From: Agromyces sp. Leaf222
Lineage (GTDB): Bacteria > Actinomycetota > Actinomycetes > Actinomycetales > Microbacteriaceae
Direction: 5' to 3'
Assembly: GCF_001421565.1 (NCBI RefSeq)
Contig: NZ_LMKQ01000002.1
Coordinates: 186,001-250,000, forward strand
DNA length: 64,000 nucleotides
Shown here: piece after piece, positions 33,901 through 42,074 of the stretch
How the letters are laid out: every line of letters begins with the position of its first letter
How positions within the stretch are numbered: the first letter of the stretch is position 1
Notes under the pieces: generated by a model
Told to the model about the DNA's origin: nothing
Databases searched by the model: none
The model's input: only the letters and a program-made list of their open reading frames with translations
Made by a program: the position numbers and the translations under genes

Positions 33901-34216
33901 TCAGGCCAGGGTCCTCGTCGGCGTCCTCGGTCGTCGCGTCTCCATCTTCGAGGGCATCGGGGCCGACCTCGTCCTCGGGCATCTCGGAGTCCGGATCGAG
34001 CTCCTCGTCCAAAATGACGGGTTGCGCCTTCACCTCACCGGATTCGACGGGGTAGAGCGCCCCCACGAGATAGGCGTACACGGGGTTGCGCTGCAGCAGT
34101 TCGTCGTCACCACCCCGAGGGCCGAGCCAGGCGCGCCTGAGCTGTTCGACGATGAGGTCGCGTCCATCGGGTGCAGCCCCCGGGTCATCGGCCGTTGCTG
34201 CGTCGGTCGGGGTCAT
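30917..34216 (-). CDS. drmA: DrmA-like SF2 helicase (DISARM)
   Basis: A 1099-residue helicase of the DrmA type. An acidic segment at ~65-100 precedes the conserved QSMGMSFIHDGAITVT. The helicase core has Walker A WFPTGGGKTEAYLGLA (~475), a Cys-rich insertion CSWCGTDL...CPHKDC (~590-625), DELH box VIQDELHLIAGPLG (~688) and motif VI YIQATSRVGRGKVPGLV (~920). In DISARM, DrmA binds and remodels invading DNA with DrmB. Start overlaps the stop of the GHKL-helicase gene by four bases, making a three-gene coupled operon. No PLD nuclease (DrmC) gene accompanies it. Confidence 0.88.
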   Translation of the reverse strand: MTPTDAATADDPGAAPDGRDLIVEQLRRAWLGPRGGDDELLQRNPVYAYLVGALYPVESGEVKAQPVILDEELDPDSEMPEDEVGPDALEDGDATTEDADEDPGLNLAGAFGWAPQSMGMSFIHDGAITVTIDAGVYAPENESSPARSTGQPGSEGSTENLDADRNEAADGPQHRRELWRRRPLSDSFEIPPTDVGKLPAFDGRSTVAWRSRVVGGLRLTTVAISNAATADPGKAKSSPEDCLFQVRLQVDVTDGELHPYPTGNPVNASDEDLELELRYRDKSTYAIGHGVAVDWQLGAGPTTAWTDCIPTETVPAVRARVSSDSALELKWLAEESRSASELASGLRGFLAGYGEWIVEQRASADAAPARFVKTAGAIVSRAQEALDRMSAGIDLLETGGNTLTAFRLANAAMREQMLQQGLVRSAPGRIGVPLANVGDDATEPRWHPFQLGFILLALESTIDPSHEDRELVDLIWFPTGGGKTEAYLGLAAIEMIRRRLDHGVSGGGTAVITRYTMRLLTAQQFQRAATLICALELMRKRDARMAGSPPFSIGLWLGNTTTPGSYEQAADIMNRIYKERSPGNPFQIRQCSWCGTDLMPTRQSTHKELYGIRATKYSFDVYCPHKDCPFHSKLPVQVVDQGIFDEPPTMLVATVDKFARLAWIEHGQSLFGLGGSPFDPPSLVIQDELHLIAGPLGTIVGVYEAAIRGLIAWTGKPAKVVASTATTRAAGDQIRELMASKVAVFPPSGMNADDNYFSEPDPTRPGRMYVGIMPQAHTPSWAIGQLSSELLQAPLEVGLTDAELDAYWTLVVYHNSLRELGRTMTILRDDVRSVLERWKSQNPQKDIRELRRDGIDELNGNVSSDDLLKILDLLSKGPEQNDALDALATTNIMSVGIDVSRLGLMLVNGHPKSTSEYIQATSRVGRGKVPGLVVTMFRSGKPRDRSVFESFTAFHRAYYRFVEPGTVTPWSLQARRRALRSALVILMRHGGGLAANDRASRFEADSASTTKAVRLLSDHVGVADQREAAVVRDELDKAVVDWENRIEAVSLNGNILKFQSRTPEERLLKQFTDPGAGWATMNSMRSVDRVVRVRADGER

Positions 34217-37200
34217 CGCGTCTCCCAGAGGTAGTTGAACTCGGTGAATGCGAGTTCTTCACCGAACTCTTCGAATGTATCGGCGACGTTGACGATGAGG
34301 CACCGCTCCTTGCCGCCGTTCTCTGGGCCTCGCAGACCACGACCGATCATCTGGTGGTAGCGGTTGGGGCTGAACGTCGGGCGCGCGATGTAGAGCGCGC
34401 GCACCTTCGGGGCATCGAAGCCCTGCGTCAGCAGATCGCAGTTCACGAGGATCTGTGTCTCCCCGGCGCGGAAGCCCTCGATGATCCTTCGACGCTCCTG
34501 CGGACGCATGTTGCCATCGACGGCCTCGGCCCGCTTGCCCTGTAGCCGAAGGAGGGCGGCGATCGTGTGCGCGGACGAGACGGATGCCGCGAACACGAGG
34601 ATCGGCCAATCCTCGGGCTGCGAGAGGATGTCGTCGACGACGTTCTGCGTGCGAGACATGTCCTGCCCGATGTGATCGAGCATGGATTTCGTGATGTCTT
34701 TGAACGTGTCCGACCAGTCCGACGTCGAGAAACGCACGGTCATGCCGTCGAGAATGTGATGGTCGACCTCGGCGAGGACTTTCTCTCGACGCAGCTGCCC
34801 GATGGGGTCGTCAGGGTCCAGTGACTCGAGCTTGTTCTTTCCGAAGCGCTGGACGAAGAGTCGGTTCACCTCTTCGTTGCGTCCTCGGTAGGGCGTCGCC
34901 GTCAGACCGAGCAGCGGGCGCTCGGTCTTCGCCGCCGTGAGCCCGAGCCACCGCAGGATCCTCGTATAGGTCTGGCTCATTGCCGTGTGGGCTTCATCGA
35001 TGATGACGAGCGAGGCCTCCGCGAGCCACGCGTTGCCGCCCGGGTCGGAGTCGATCCGCGAGCGGAGCTTGTCGTCGGTCGCAACCACGATCTGGAGTTC
35101 CTCGTTCGACTCGTCGACTTCGTAGTTTCCCCAGTAACGGTTGATGTCGAGCACACGTTCGTCGCCGAATGCACGCCACGCGTCGGTCCAGGTCGCGATC
35201 GCCTGTTCGCACAGTTCCTGCGACTGTGCGATCCACAGCACCGGCCCCGTGAGTTCGTTCGCCACGAACATCCGCACGACGGACTCCACCGTCACACGTG
35301 TCTTGCCGGCACCCGTCGGGAGATACAGCAGGCCGCGCTGGATGTCGCCATTCTCGCCGGTCTCCAGCGTGAGCGAACGGATGCGTTCGGCGACGATCTC
35401 CTGAAAGCCGTGGAGGGGCTTCAAGTCGAGGCGGCCTTGAACCTGTTGGAGTGCCGGCCTGTTCACCGCCTTCGTACCGGCGTACCCGGGCGCGAATCCC
35501 AGCGAGACGACGAACGCCTGCGCCTGGTCTGATCCGGTCCATTCTCGTGGCACGAGCAGGTTGAGGTCGGCCAGCTTGTCCCGCAGAGACCAGAGGCTGT
35601 CGAATCCGCGAACCCGCCAGAAGAGTTCGGCGATCTCGAGATCCGACTGCCGACCGTTCCTCGACTCGACGGCTTCGAGGAGGCCCTTCGGAAGCGCGTC
35701 CCTCAGAATCGCGGGCCCGAACAGGTAGTGGAGTCGTTCAGTATCCGTCGCGGCAGCGCGAACCTTCAGGATGAGCTCGCTCTGCCGCTTCGCCTCATCT
35801 CCGCGGAGCACGTCCAGGATGTCTCGATGCGTGAGATTCAGGCCCAGCCTGCGAGACACCTCGGCGAGAATCTCCTCATCCGCGAGGCTGTCGTCCACGT
35901 AGACGATGTCGTCCATGCGGGCGCTCAGTTCGCGGGTTTGAAGCTCGCCCGACGGGCTCGTCGTCTTCCGAACGATGCCGGGGCTCGTCCGGAGCCTCAG
36001 CCTCCCGAGCGGAATTGCGGATTTCTCGGCAAGGGTCGGGTAGCGATCGACCAGATACGACTCGTTCCCCGACTCGCGGATCTCGAGCGAACGCGACAGA
36101 GCTTCCTCGCTCGTGCGGAGGCCCCAACGTTCCATGAGCTGGTCGGCGCCGGCGACTGTGCCGTCGACGTAGGCGACCCCGTGCTCGTCGAGCAGTGCGA
36201 TGTCCTCACTTGAAGCGGCGACCACCACATCCGTGCGGGGCCGAATGGCGACCGACCCTCGAGAGAGGGCGGGAATCGTCGAAGGTGCTGCGAATTCTCG
36301 CCGACTGGATGCTTCAAGGAGGACTTCGGTGAATCGGTCTGGCGTGGCGACCTGGTAGCCCGAGCGCTCGAGAAACGCGCCGAGCGCCGCAGCCTTGACT
36401 CGATCGAGGGAACGGGCTGCGTCGACGAGATACATGCCGAGGTCTGCCTGAACAACCGGGATGAATTCCGAGTACGGCCGAAGCGCGTTCGATGCAGCAT
36501 TCTCCACGCGCTGGAACCCCTGACTCGTCGGCAACAAGCCGAACCGCTGTATCGCCCACCAATCGGGCGAGGGGATGTCGGCCTCCATCGTTTGTACGGG
36601 CTTGATCATCGAGATCCGCATGATCGCCGTCTTGGACGGCATCGACTTCAGGATCGCCGACGTCCAATCGGCGAGCCCGCGCTCGTTGTCTGCGAGCTCA
36701 CGAAGTATCTGGAGTGGGCCGGCACCACGGATGTCGGGCACGACGACTTCGCCGGCCGTCCGCCCCTGTGCCGCAATGCTCTCTGCGACCTGGTTCGCGA
36801 TCCGCACACGGTACTCCGCATACAACGGTTCCTCGTGAAGCGGAAACTCCGGATCAGGCTCCGCGAGGCAGCCGGCAGCTTGAAGCAGATCTTTGCGCCT
36901 CGCGAGCGATTCGCTCGCATGCCGAGCCTCGAGCGACGGAATGGTGAGTTCGCTTGCGAAGACCTCGTGTGCGTCGCGCCATCGACCCTCGCGGTTCTCG
37001 ACGCGGACGGTCAGCCCGCGCTCGCGGATGCCGTGTAGCAGCTCCGCGGCGCGTGCCGGGGTCGCCAGCTGCAGTGTGCGCCAGAGTCTCCGCCAGTCGT
37101 CGTCGCCCCAACTCCTTGATGCCCGGGTGGCGATGGCCTCCGCGGTGAGGTCGGCCGAGACTTCACCGAAGCCGATCTGCACCAGGAGTTCGCGGATCTT

Positions 37201-38874
37201 CTCGTTGAGAAGAGCATCGTCGACCAGCAGCACGCCTTCGGGAGTCGGCTCGCCCGGCCTCGACATCAGCACCGATCTCGTCTCGCCGACCCTTGCCCAG
37301 CTGCCGTCGGCAAGGGGTACCAGGCGACTCGGTCCGATGAGATCGACTGGGAATCCGGCATTGCGGAGACCGATGTAGAGGTGCAGAGCGGCACCGACCG
37401 TCTGATGCGTTCGTGCAGCGACGAGTTCTTCGAGCCACGTCGAAACGGGAACCTCAGACGCGGATTTCTCCCCGTCTTCCAACCGGAGAAGGGCGCGCAA
37501 CCGGGTCGGACGGTCTCGCCCCGGGGCGAACGCCATGTGATGCGGGATCGTTCTCCGCTCGACGAGGGTCTGCCACGCCTTCATCGCGCCCGCAGGGATG
37601 ATCGGTGCCTCCAAGACCGGCACACCCTTGAAGTACCCGCGTCCCCGGAGAACTCCGTCGGCGTCGGGGATCAGCTCGCGATTGCGGGCGAGCCGGGGGA
37701 TCGCCTCCGAGAGGTGGCGGTCGGCGTTGCTGCGGATCTCGCGCCCGCGAGCGGGGAACAGGTCGAGATGCGCCGCGGGGTCCTCGGCCGTTGAGGCTCG
37801 CGCCACGACGTCGATGAAGAGTTCGGCGCAGACTTCGAGCATCTCACTGTTCAGTGCACTGCTGGCGAGGAGAGTGGTGCGGTCGTCGTTCACCTGCCAC
37901 GGCGCGTTGAAGATTCCGCGCGCGGTCGTCTGGTCGTTGAGAGGGAACCACGCCCACAGCTGGCCCAGCGGATTGGTGCTGCCGCTCTTCGGGACGGCAT
38001 ACGAGACGGTCATGCTTCGGCGCGCCATGGTCGCGGTCAGCGACTTCAGCACGGCTTCAGACGGCTCGTAGCGTCGTTCGGCGAACAACCACGTGGTTGG
38101 AGCGCCGTCGGGCCGGTGCAAGACCACTTCGCCAGACGCCAGGTCACCTTCACGACGATGCGTCTGAGTGGCCGGTACCCCGTCTTTGCCGGTCAGTGTG
38201 ATGTTGAGCTGGGCGACGGACTTCATGAACAGCAGCGTCTCGGTGCTGAACGCGTGCAGATCTGCTCGGATTCGTGCGCCGTCACGCATGAGCGGAAGCT
38301 TGATGACCGTCGTCGCCCAAGTCATCATCTCTGCGAGATTCGGGTCGGACGCGATCGCGCCGTCGACATCGATCAGGCTGGGCACGCGCATGAGCGGAAG
38401 TCGGCCGCCGGGCACGTGCATTCCGGCGAACAGTTCCGCGGTCGCGGGGGCGTTGAACTCGAAGCTCACAGACCGGCTGAAGATCTGTGGGTGATCGCTC
38501 ACCCCGAGCACGGACTTGAACCCGAGTCCGAACCTGCCGATGATGTCCTCGTCGCGCTTGGGGCTGAGGAACGCGGCGCATACCGCCCGGATTCCCTTCT
38601 CGCCGAACGGCATGCCCTGGTTCGCGCAGTACAGGTTTCCATCGGCGAGACGGAACTCCACGGTTCCGCTCGTTCCCGACTCGGTCAGTGCATCGACGGC
38701 GTTCTGGAGCAGTTCGCTGATCTGACGCTGCCCGTAGCCGCCCGAACGGAAGCTGTCCTCTTGGCCGACATGCTCCTCGAGCAGGTCGGGATTGACCTCG
38801 TAGGTGCGCAGCGCCGTCGCCTGGCGTTCCCTGACGTATTCCTGGAGGGCGTCGTCGCCCGTCTGCCAATCCAT
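34213..38874 (-). CDS. GHKL-ATPase / SF2 helicase fusion, paralogue A
   Basis: A 1553-residue fusion. Residues ~40-230 carry a sacsin/Hsp90-like GHKL ATPase: ELLQNAVDALTES (N box, ~53), LYCANQGMPFGEKG (~83) and [20 protein letters not shown] (G2 box, ~113). A long middle part without recognised domains follows. The C-terminal SF2 helicase has [14 protein letters not shown] (~1186), [12 protein letters not shown] (~1290), [11 protein letters not shown] and [13 protein letters not shown] (~1513). ATG 38874 has GAAAGAG at a suitable distance; ATG 38880 would be too close to it. It leads the operon with drmA and drmB, occupying the place of an accessory DISARM subunit. A paralogue lies at 57375. 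Confidence 0.85.
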   Translation of the reverse strand: MDWQTGDDALQEYVRERQATALRTYEVNPDLLEEHVGQEDSFRSGGYGQRQISELLQNAVDALTESGTSGTVEFRLADGNLYCANQGMPFGEKGIRAVCAAFLSPKRDEDIIGRFGLGFKSVLGVSDHPQIFSRSVSFEFNAPATAELFAGMHVPGGRLPLMRVPSLIDVDGAIASDPNLAEMMTWATTVIKLPLMRDGARIRADLHAFSTETLLFMKSVAQLNITLTGKDGVPATQTHRREGDLASGEVVLHRPDGAPTTWLFAERRYEPSEAVLKSLTATMARRSMTVSYAVPKSGSTNPLGQLWAWFPLNDQTTARGIFNAPWQVNDDRTTLLASSALNSEMLEVCAELFIDVVARASTAEDPAAHLDLFPARGREIRSNADRHLSEAIPRLARNRELIPDADGVLRGRGYFKGVPVLEAPIIPAGAMKAWQTLVERRTIPHHMAFAPGRDRPTRLRALLRLEDGEKSASEVPVSTWLEELVAARTHQTVGAALHLYIGLRNAGFPVDLIGPSRLVPLADGSWARVGETRSVLMSRPGEPTPEGVLLVDDALLNEKIRELLVQIGFGEVSADLTAEAIATRASRSWGDDDWRRLWRTLQLATPARAAELLHGIRERGLTVRVENREGRWRDAHEVFASELTIPSLEARHASESLARRKDLLQAAGCLAEPDPEFPLHEEPLYAEYRVRIANQVAESIAAQGRTAGEVVVPDIRGAGPLQILRELADNERGLADWTSAILKSMPSKTAIMRISMIKPVQTMEADIPSPDWWAIQRFGLLPTSQGFQRVENAASNALRPYSEFIPVVQADLGMYLVDAARSLDRVKAAALGAFLERSGYQVATPDRFTEVLLEASSRREFAAPSTIPALSRGSVAIRPRTDVVVAASSEDIALLDEHGVAYVDGTVAGADQLMERWGLRTSEEALSRSLEIRESGNESYLVDRYPTLAEKSAIPLGRLRLRTSPGIVRKTTSPSGELQTRELSARMDDIVYVDDSLADEEILAEVSRRLGLNLTHRDILDVLRGDEAKRQSELILKVRAAATDTERLHYLFGPAILRDALPKGLLEAVESRNGRQSDLEIAELFWRVRGFDSLWSLRDKLADLNLLVPREWTGSDQAQAFVVSLGFAPGYAGTKAVNRPALQQVQGRLDLKPLHGFQEIVAERIRSLTLETGENGDIQRGLLYLPTGAGKTRVTVESVVRMFVANELTGPVLWIAQSQELCEQAIATWTDAWRAFGDERVLDINRYWGNYEVDESNEELQIVVATDDKLRSRIDSDPGGNAWLAEASLVIIDEAHTAMSQTYTRILRWLGLTAAKTERPLLGLTATPYRGRNEEVNRLFVQRFGKNKLESLDPDDPIGQLRREKVLAEVDHHILDGMTVRFSTSDWSDTFKDITKSMLDHIGQDMSRTQNVVDDILSQPEDWPILVFAASVSSAHTIAALLRLQGKRAEAVDGNMRPQERRRIIEGFRAGETQILVNCDLLTQGFDAPKVRALYIARPTFSPNRYHQMIGRGLRGPENGGKERCLIVNVADTFEEFGEELAFTEFNYLWETR

Positions 38875-38880
38875 GATCAT

Positions 38881-39170
38881 GTCTCTTTCGTAGGGTTCGC
38901 GCCCGGCCGACCCGGAATGTGGAGCCCGGGGCCGAGCATCCCGCGAACCGTCGGATGACCAGCCGACAGACGTTACGGATGCCCACCGACATGGAACGGA
39001 TCGGCGACTGTTGGAGCGGAGTTTCCCTGCAAGGCAACCACCCGGAATGCGTTTGCAGATACCCCCCGTCCAGGGGTCTGGGCCTGTTCATCCCGCCCCA
39101 TCGAGCCTCCGACGGATAGCATCGAGTGGCGCCCATCGAGGGCCTGCACAGCGCCACGAAGGAGCATCGA
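38881..39170. promoter_or_regulatory. divergent promoter region of the two defence operons
   Basis: A 290-bp gap between the minus operon (GHKL-helicase, drmA, drmB) and the plus operon (drmD-like onward). TAGCAT at 39117-39122 is a candidate -10 for the rightward operon, giving a ~42-base leader with GAAGGAG (39158-39164). A CCCC-GTCCA-GGGG stem lies near 39066-39078. No clear leftward -10 or operator was found. Confidence 0.45.
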
Positions 39171-42074
39171 TTGCCGACCGAACCCTCATCCTCGGTCGCC
39201 CAGGTCGAGCGCACTCTCAACGTCGCTCCGGGCTCCCTCGTCACGGTCCGCGACGCCGACTGGGTCGTCACCTCGGCGACGCAGACCCAAGACGGCATGC
39301 TGATCCGCGTCCAGGGGCTCTCCGAGCTGGTGCGCGACACCACGGCGTCGTTCTACGAGCACCTCGACGACATCCGCGTGCTCGACCCGGCACAGGCCAA
39401 ATTGAAGGCGGATGCCTCGCCCGGCTACCGCCAGGCCAAACTGTGGCTCGAGGCGACGCTCCGCAAGACACCCGTGCCGCTGAGCGAGCCCGGCCTGACG
39501 GTGAGCACACGGATGCTCTCCGACCCGCTGGGCTATCAGCAGTCGGCAGTCCGACAGGCGCTCGACCCGGCGAACCTTCGCCCGCGCATCCTCATCGCCG
39601 ACGCCGTCGGGCTGGGCAAGACGATCGAGATCGGCATGATCCTCTCCGAGCTGACGCGGCGCGGCCGCGGCGACCGGATTCTCATCGTCACGCCCAAGCA
39701 CGTGCTCGAGCAGATGCAGTACGAGATGTGGACGCGGTTCGCGCTGCCGTTCGTGCGCCTCGACTCGGTCGGCATCCAGCGCGTGCGGCAGAAGCTGCCC
39801 GCGACGCGCAATCCGTTCAGCCTGTACAAGCGTGCGATCATCTCGATCGACACGCTGAAGCAGGACAAGTACCGGGCGCACCTTCGCAAGCACAAGTGGG
39901 ATGCCGTCGTGATCGACGAGTCGCACAACATCACGGGCGCCACGCAGAACAACGCGCTCGCGCGCCTGCTCGCCCGAAACACCGAGGCGCTGGTGCTTGC
40001 CAGCGCGACCCCGCACAACGGCAAGAAGGAGTCGTTCGCGGAGCTCATCCGCCTGCTCGAGCCGACCGCGGTCTCACCGGACGGCGACATCGACAAGAAC
40101 GAACTACAGCGTCTGGTGATCCGGCGCCATCGGCACAGTCCCGAGGTCGACCGTGAGGTCGGCAGCGACTGGGCCGAGCGCAAGGAATTGCAGCACTTCA
40201 CCGTCGACGCGAGTCCGATCGAGAACGAGATCGCCGACGAGCTCTCCGACGTGTGGCTGTATCCCGATGACGGCGGGAGCCCGTACTCCGGCGACAACAA
40301 GGGACTGTTCCCCTGGACCCTCGCCAAGGCGTTCCTGTCCTCGCCCGCGGCTCTTCGAGAAACGGCGAGCGAGCGGATGAAGCGGCTCGGCACCGAGCTC
40401 ACGACGAAGCAGCGCGGCGAACGCGAGGCGCTCGAGCGCCTCGCAACGCTCGCAGCTGAAGCCGAGAACGACACCTCGGCGAAATACGACCGACTCGTCG
40501 CCTACCTGAAGCAGATCGGCGTCGGCCCGACCGGAACCGAGCGCGCCGTGGTCTTCTCCGAGCGCGTGCCGACCCTCAAGTGGCTCCGTGCGAAACTCCA
40601 GAAGGATCTGAAGCTCAAGGCCGACCAGATCGAGGTGCTCCACGGCGGGCTCGACGATCAGGCGCAGCAGCGCATCGTCGAGTCGTTCAAGCAGTCGTCG
40701 TCGCCGATCCGCGTGCTCGTCACCGGCGATGTCGCCTCCGAGGGCGTGAACCTGCACTCGCAGTGCCATGAGCTCGTGCATTTCGACATCCCGTGGAGCC
40801 TCATCCGTATCGAGCAGCGCAATGGCCGCATCGACCGGTACGGGCAGCGGCACGATCCGCAGATCACCACGATTCTGCTGAAGCCGAGCAATGAGCGGTT
40901 CGCGGGCGACATCCGGGTGCTCACGCGCCTGATGGAGCGCGAGCAGGAGGCGCACGCGGCGCTGGGTGACGTCGCTTCGCTCATGGGCAAGTACGACGTG
41001 GCCGCCGAAGAGGACGCGATCACGAAGGCATTGGCGAAGGGCGCCGAGATCGACGAGATCGTGCCGGGGCTCGACGTCGTGAAGAACGATGCGGATGACC
41101 CGTGGCTGGCATTGCTCCTCGCCACCGCGCAGAAGCCCGCCGAGAGCACAACCCAGACGCCGGAATCGTCGGATGACGGTTCGTCGGGGCTGTACGCGAA
41201 CGACGACGCCTACCTCGCCGCGGCGCTCGACGAGGTCTATGCGACGCCGGGTGCGGCGCCTGGCGCGAGCGGCGGTGGCGGTGTCGACTATCGCAGGCAC
41301 GCGGCGCACGGGCTCGTCGAGATGACGCCGCCCCCCGATCTCGTGCAGCGGCTCGCGGTGCTTCCGCAGAGCTATCTGCGCGACCAGCACGTCACCGACC
41401 ACCTCAAGCTCGCCGTGACCGAGACGCAAGCGCGCAGTGTGCTGCAACGGGCCATCGATGACCGGTCGAGCAACTCTCTGTGGCCCGAGGCGCACTACCT
41501 CGGTCCGCTGCATCCCGTGCTCGAATGGGCGAGTGATCGGGCGCTCGCGAAGCTCGGGCGCAACGAGGTGTTCGTCGTGCGCAGCGACGTCGACTATCCG
41601 ACGGTGCTGTTGATCGGCACGTTGACGAACAATCGCGGACAGGTCGTCGCGTCGTCGTTCCTCACTGCGGCGATGCCGGATGCGGCGAACCCCGAGTTCG
41701 TCCTCGTCGAGCCCCACGCGAGCGCCAGGTCCGCCCTCGACGAGATCGGGTTGACCGGCACACTGTCGAACCCCGGTCCCGTTCAAGACATCGAGGCACT
41801 GCAGGCCTTCGTCGCACCGGCGGTCCGCCACGCCGACGCCCTGGTCGCCGAACTCGCACAGGCCTCGGCCACGAGCATCGAGGAGAACATCGAGGCGTGG
41901 TCGCAGCGGGTCGCCGAGTGGGAGCTCGAGGCTGACGCATTGGTGCAGCGCGGCGATCTCAAGCAGCGCCGGGTCACCGTCGAAGAGGAGCGCGCGATCG
42001 CCGCATCGATGAAGCCGAACCGACGTCTCGTGCGCCCGCTGTTGCTCGTGGTTCCCCAGGAAGAGGTGGAGTGA
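39171..42074 (+). CDS. drmD: DrmD-like SNF2-family helicase
   Basis: A 967-residue SNF2-type ATPase resembling DrmD of DISARM class 1. Walker A IADAVGLGKTIEIGMIL (~145), VVIDESHNITGATQNN (~248), LVLASATPHNGKKESFAELI (~280), and motif VI IRIEQRNGRIDRYGQRH (~547). The TTG at 39171 is preferred because GAAGGAG ends six bases before it; a GTG 15 codons upstream lacks a ribosome site. The stop abuts the next ATG with no gap. Acts presumably as a DNA translocase working with the adjacent methyltransferase. Confidence 0.85.
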   Translation: MPTEPSSSVAQVERTLNVAPGSLVTVRDADWVVTSATQTQDGMLIRVQGLSELVRDTTASFYEHLDDIRVLDPAQAKLKADASPGYRQAKLWLEATLRKTPVPLSEPGLTVSTRMLSDPLGYQQSAVRQALDPANLRPRILIADAVGLGKTIEIGMILSELTRRGRGDRILIVTPKHVLEQMQYEMWTRFALPFVRLDSVGIQRVRQKLPATRNPFSLYKRAIISIDTLKQDKYRAHLRKHKWDAVVIDESHNITGATQNNALARLLARNTEALVLASATPHNGKKESFAELIRLLEPTAVSPDGDIDKNELQRLVIRRHRHSPEVDREVGSDWAERKELQHFTVDASPIENEIADELSDVWLYPDDGGSPYSGDNKGLFPWTLAKAFLSSPAALRETASERMKRLGTELTTKQRGEREALERLATLAAEAENDTSAKYDRLVAYLKQIGVGPTGTERAVVFSERVPTLKWLRAKLQKDLKLKADQIEVLHGGLDDQAQQRIVESFKQSSSPIRVLVTGDVASEGVNLHSQCHELVHFDIPWSLIRIEQRNGRIDRYGQRHDPQITTILLKPSNERFAGDIRVLTRLMEREQEAHAALGDVASLMGKYDVAAEEDAITKALAKGAEIDEIVPGLDVVKNDADDPWLALLLATAQKPAESTTQTPESSDDGSSGLYANDDAYLAAALDEVYATPGAAPGASGGGGVDYRRHAAHGLVEMTPPPDLVQRLAVLPQSYLRDQHVTDHLKLAVTETQARSVLQRAIDDRSSNSLWPEAHYLGPLHPVLEWASDRALAKLGRNEVFVVRSDVDYPTVLLIGTLTNNRGQVVASSFLTAAMPDAANPEFVLVEPHASARSALDEIGLTGTLSNPGPVQDIEALQAFVAPAVRHADALVAELAQASATSIEENIEAWSQRVAEWELEADALVQRGDLKQRRVTVEEERAIAASMKPNRRLVRPLLLVVPQEEVE

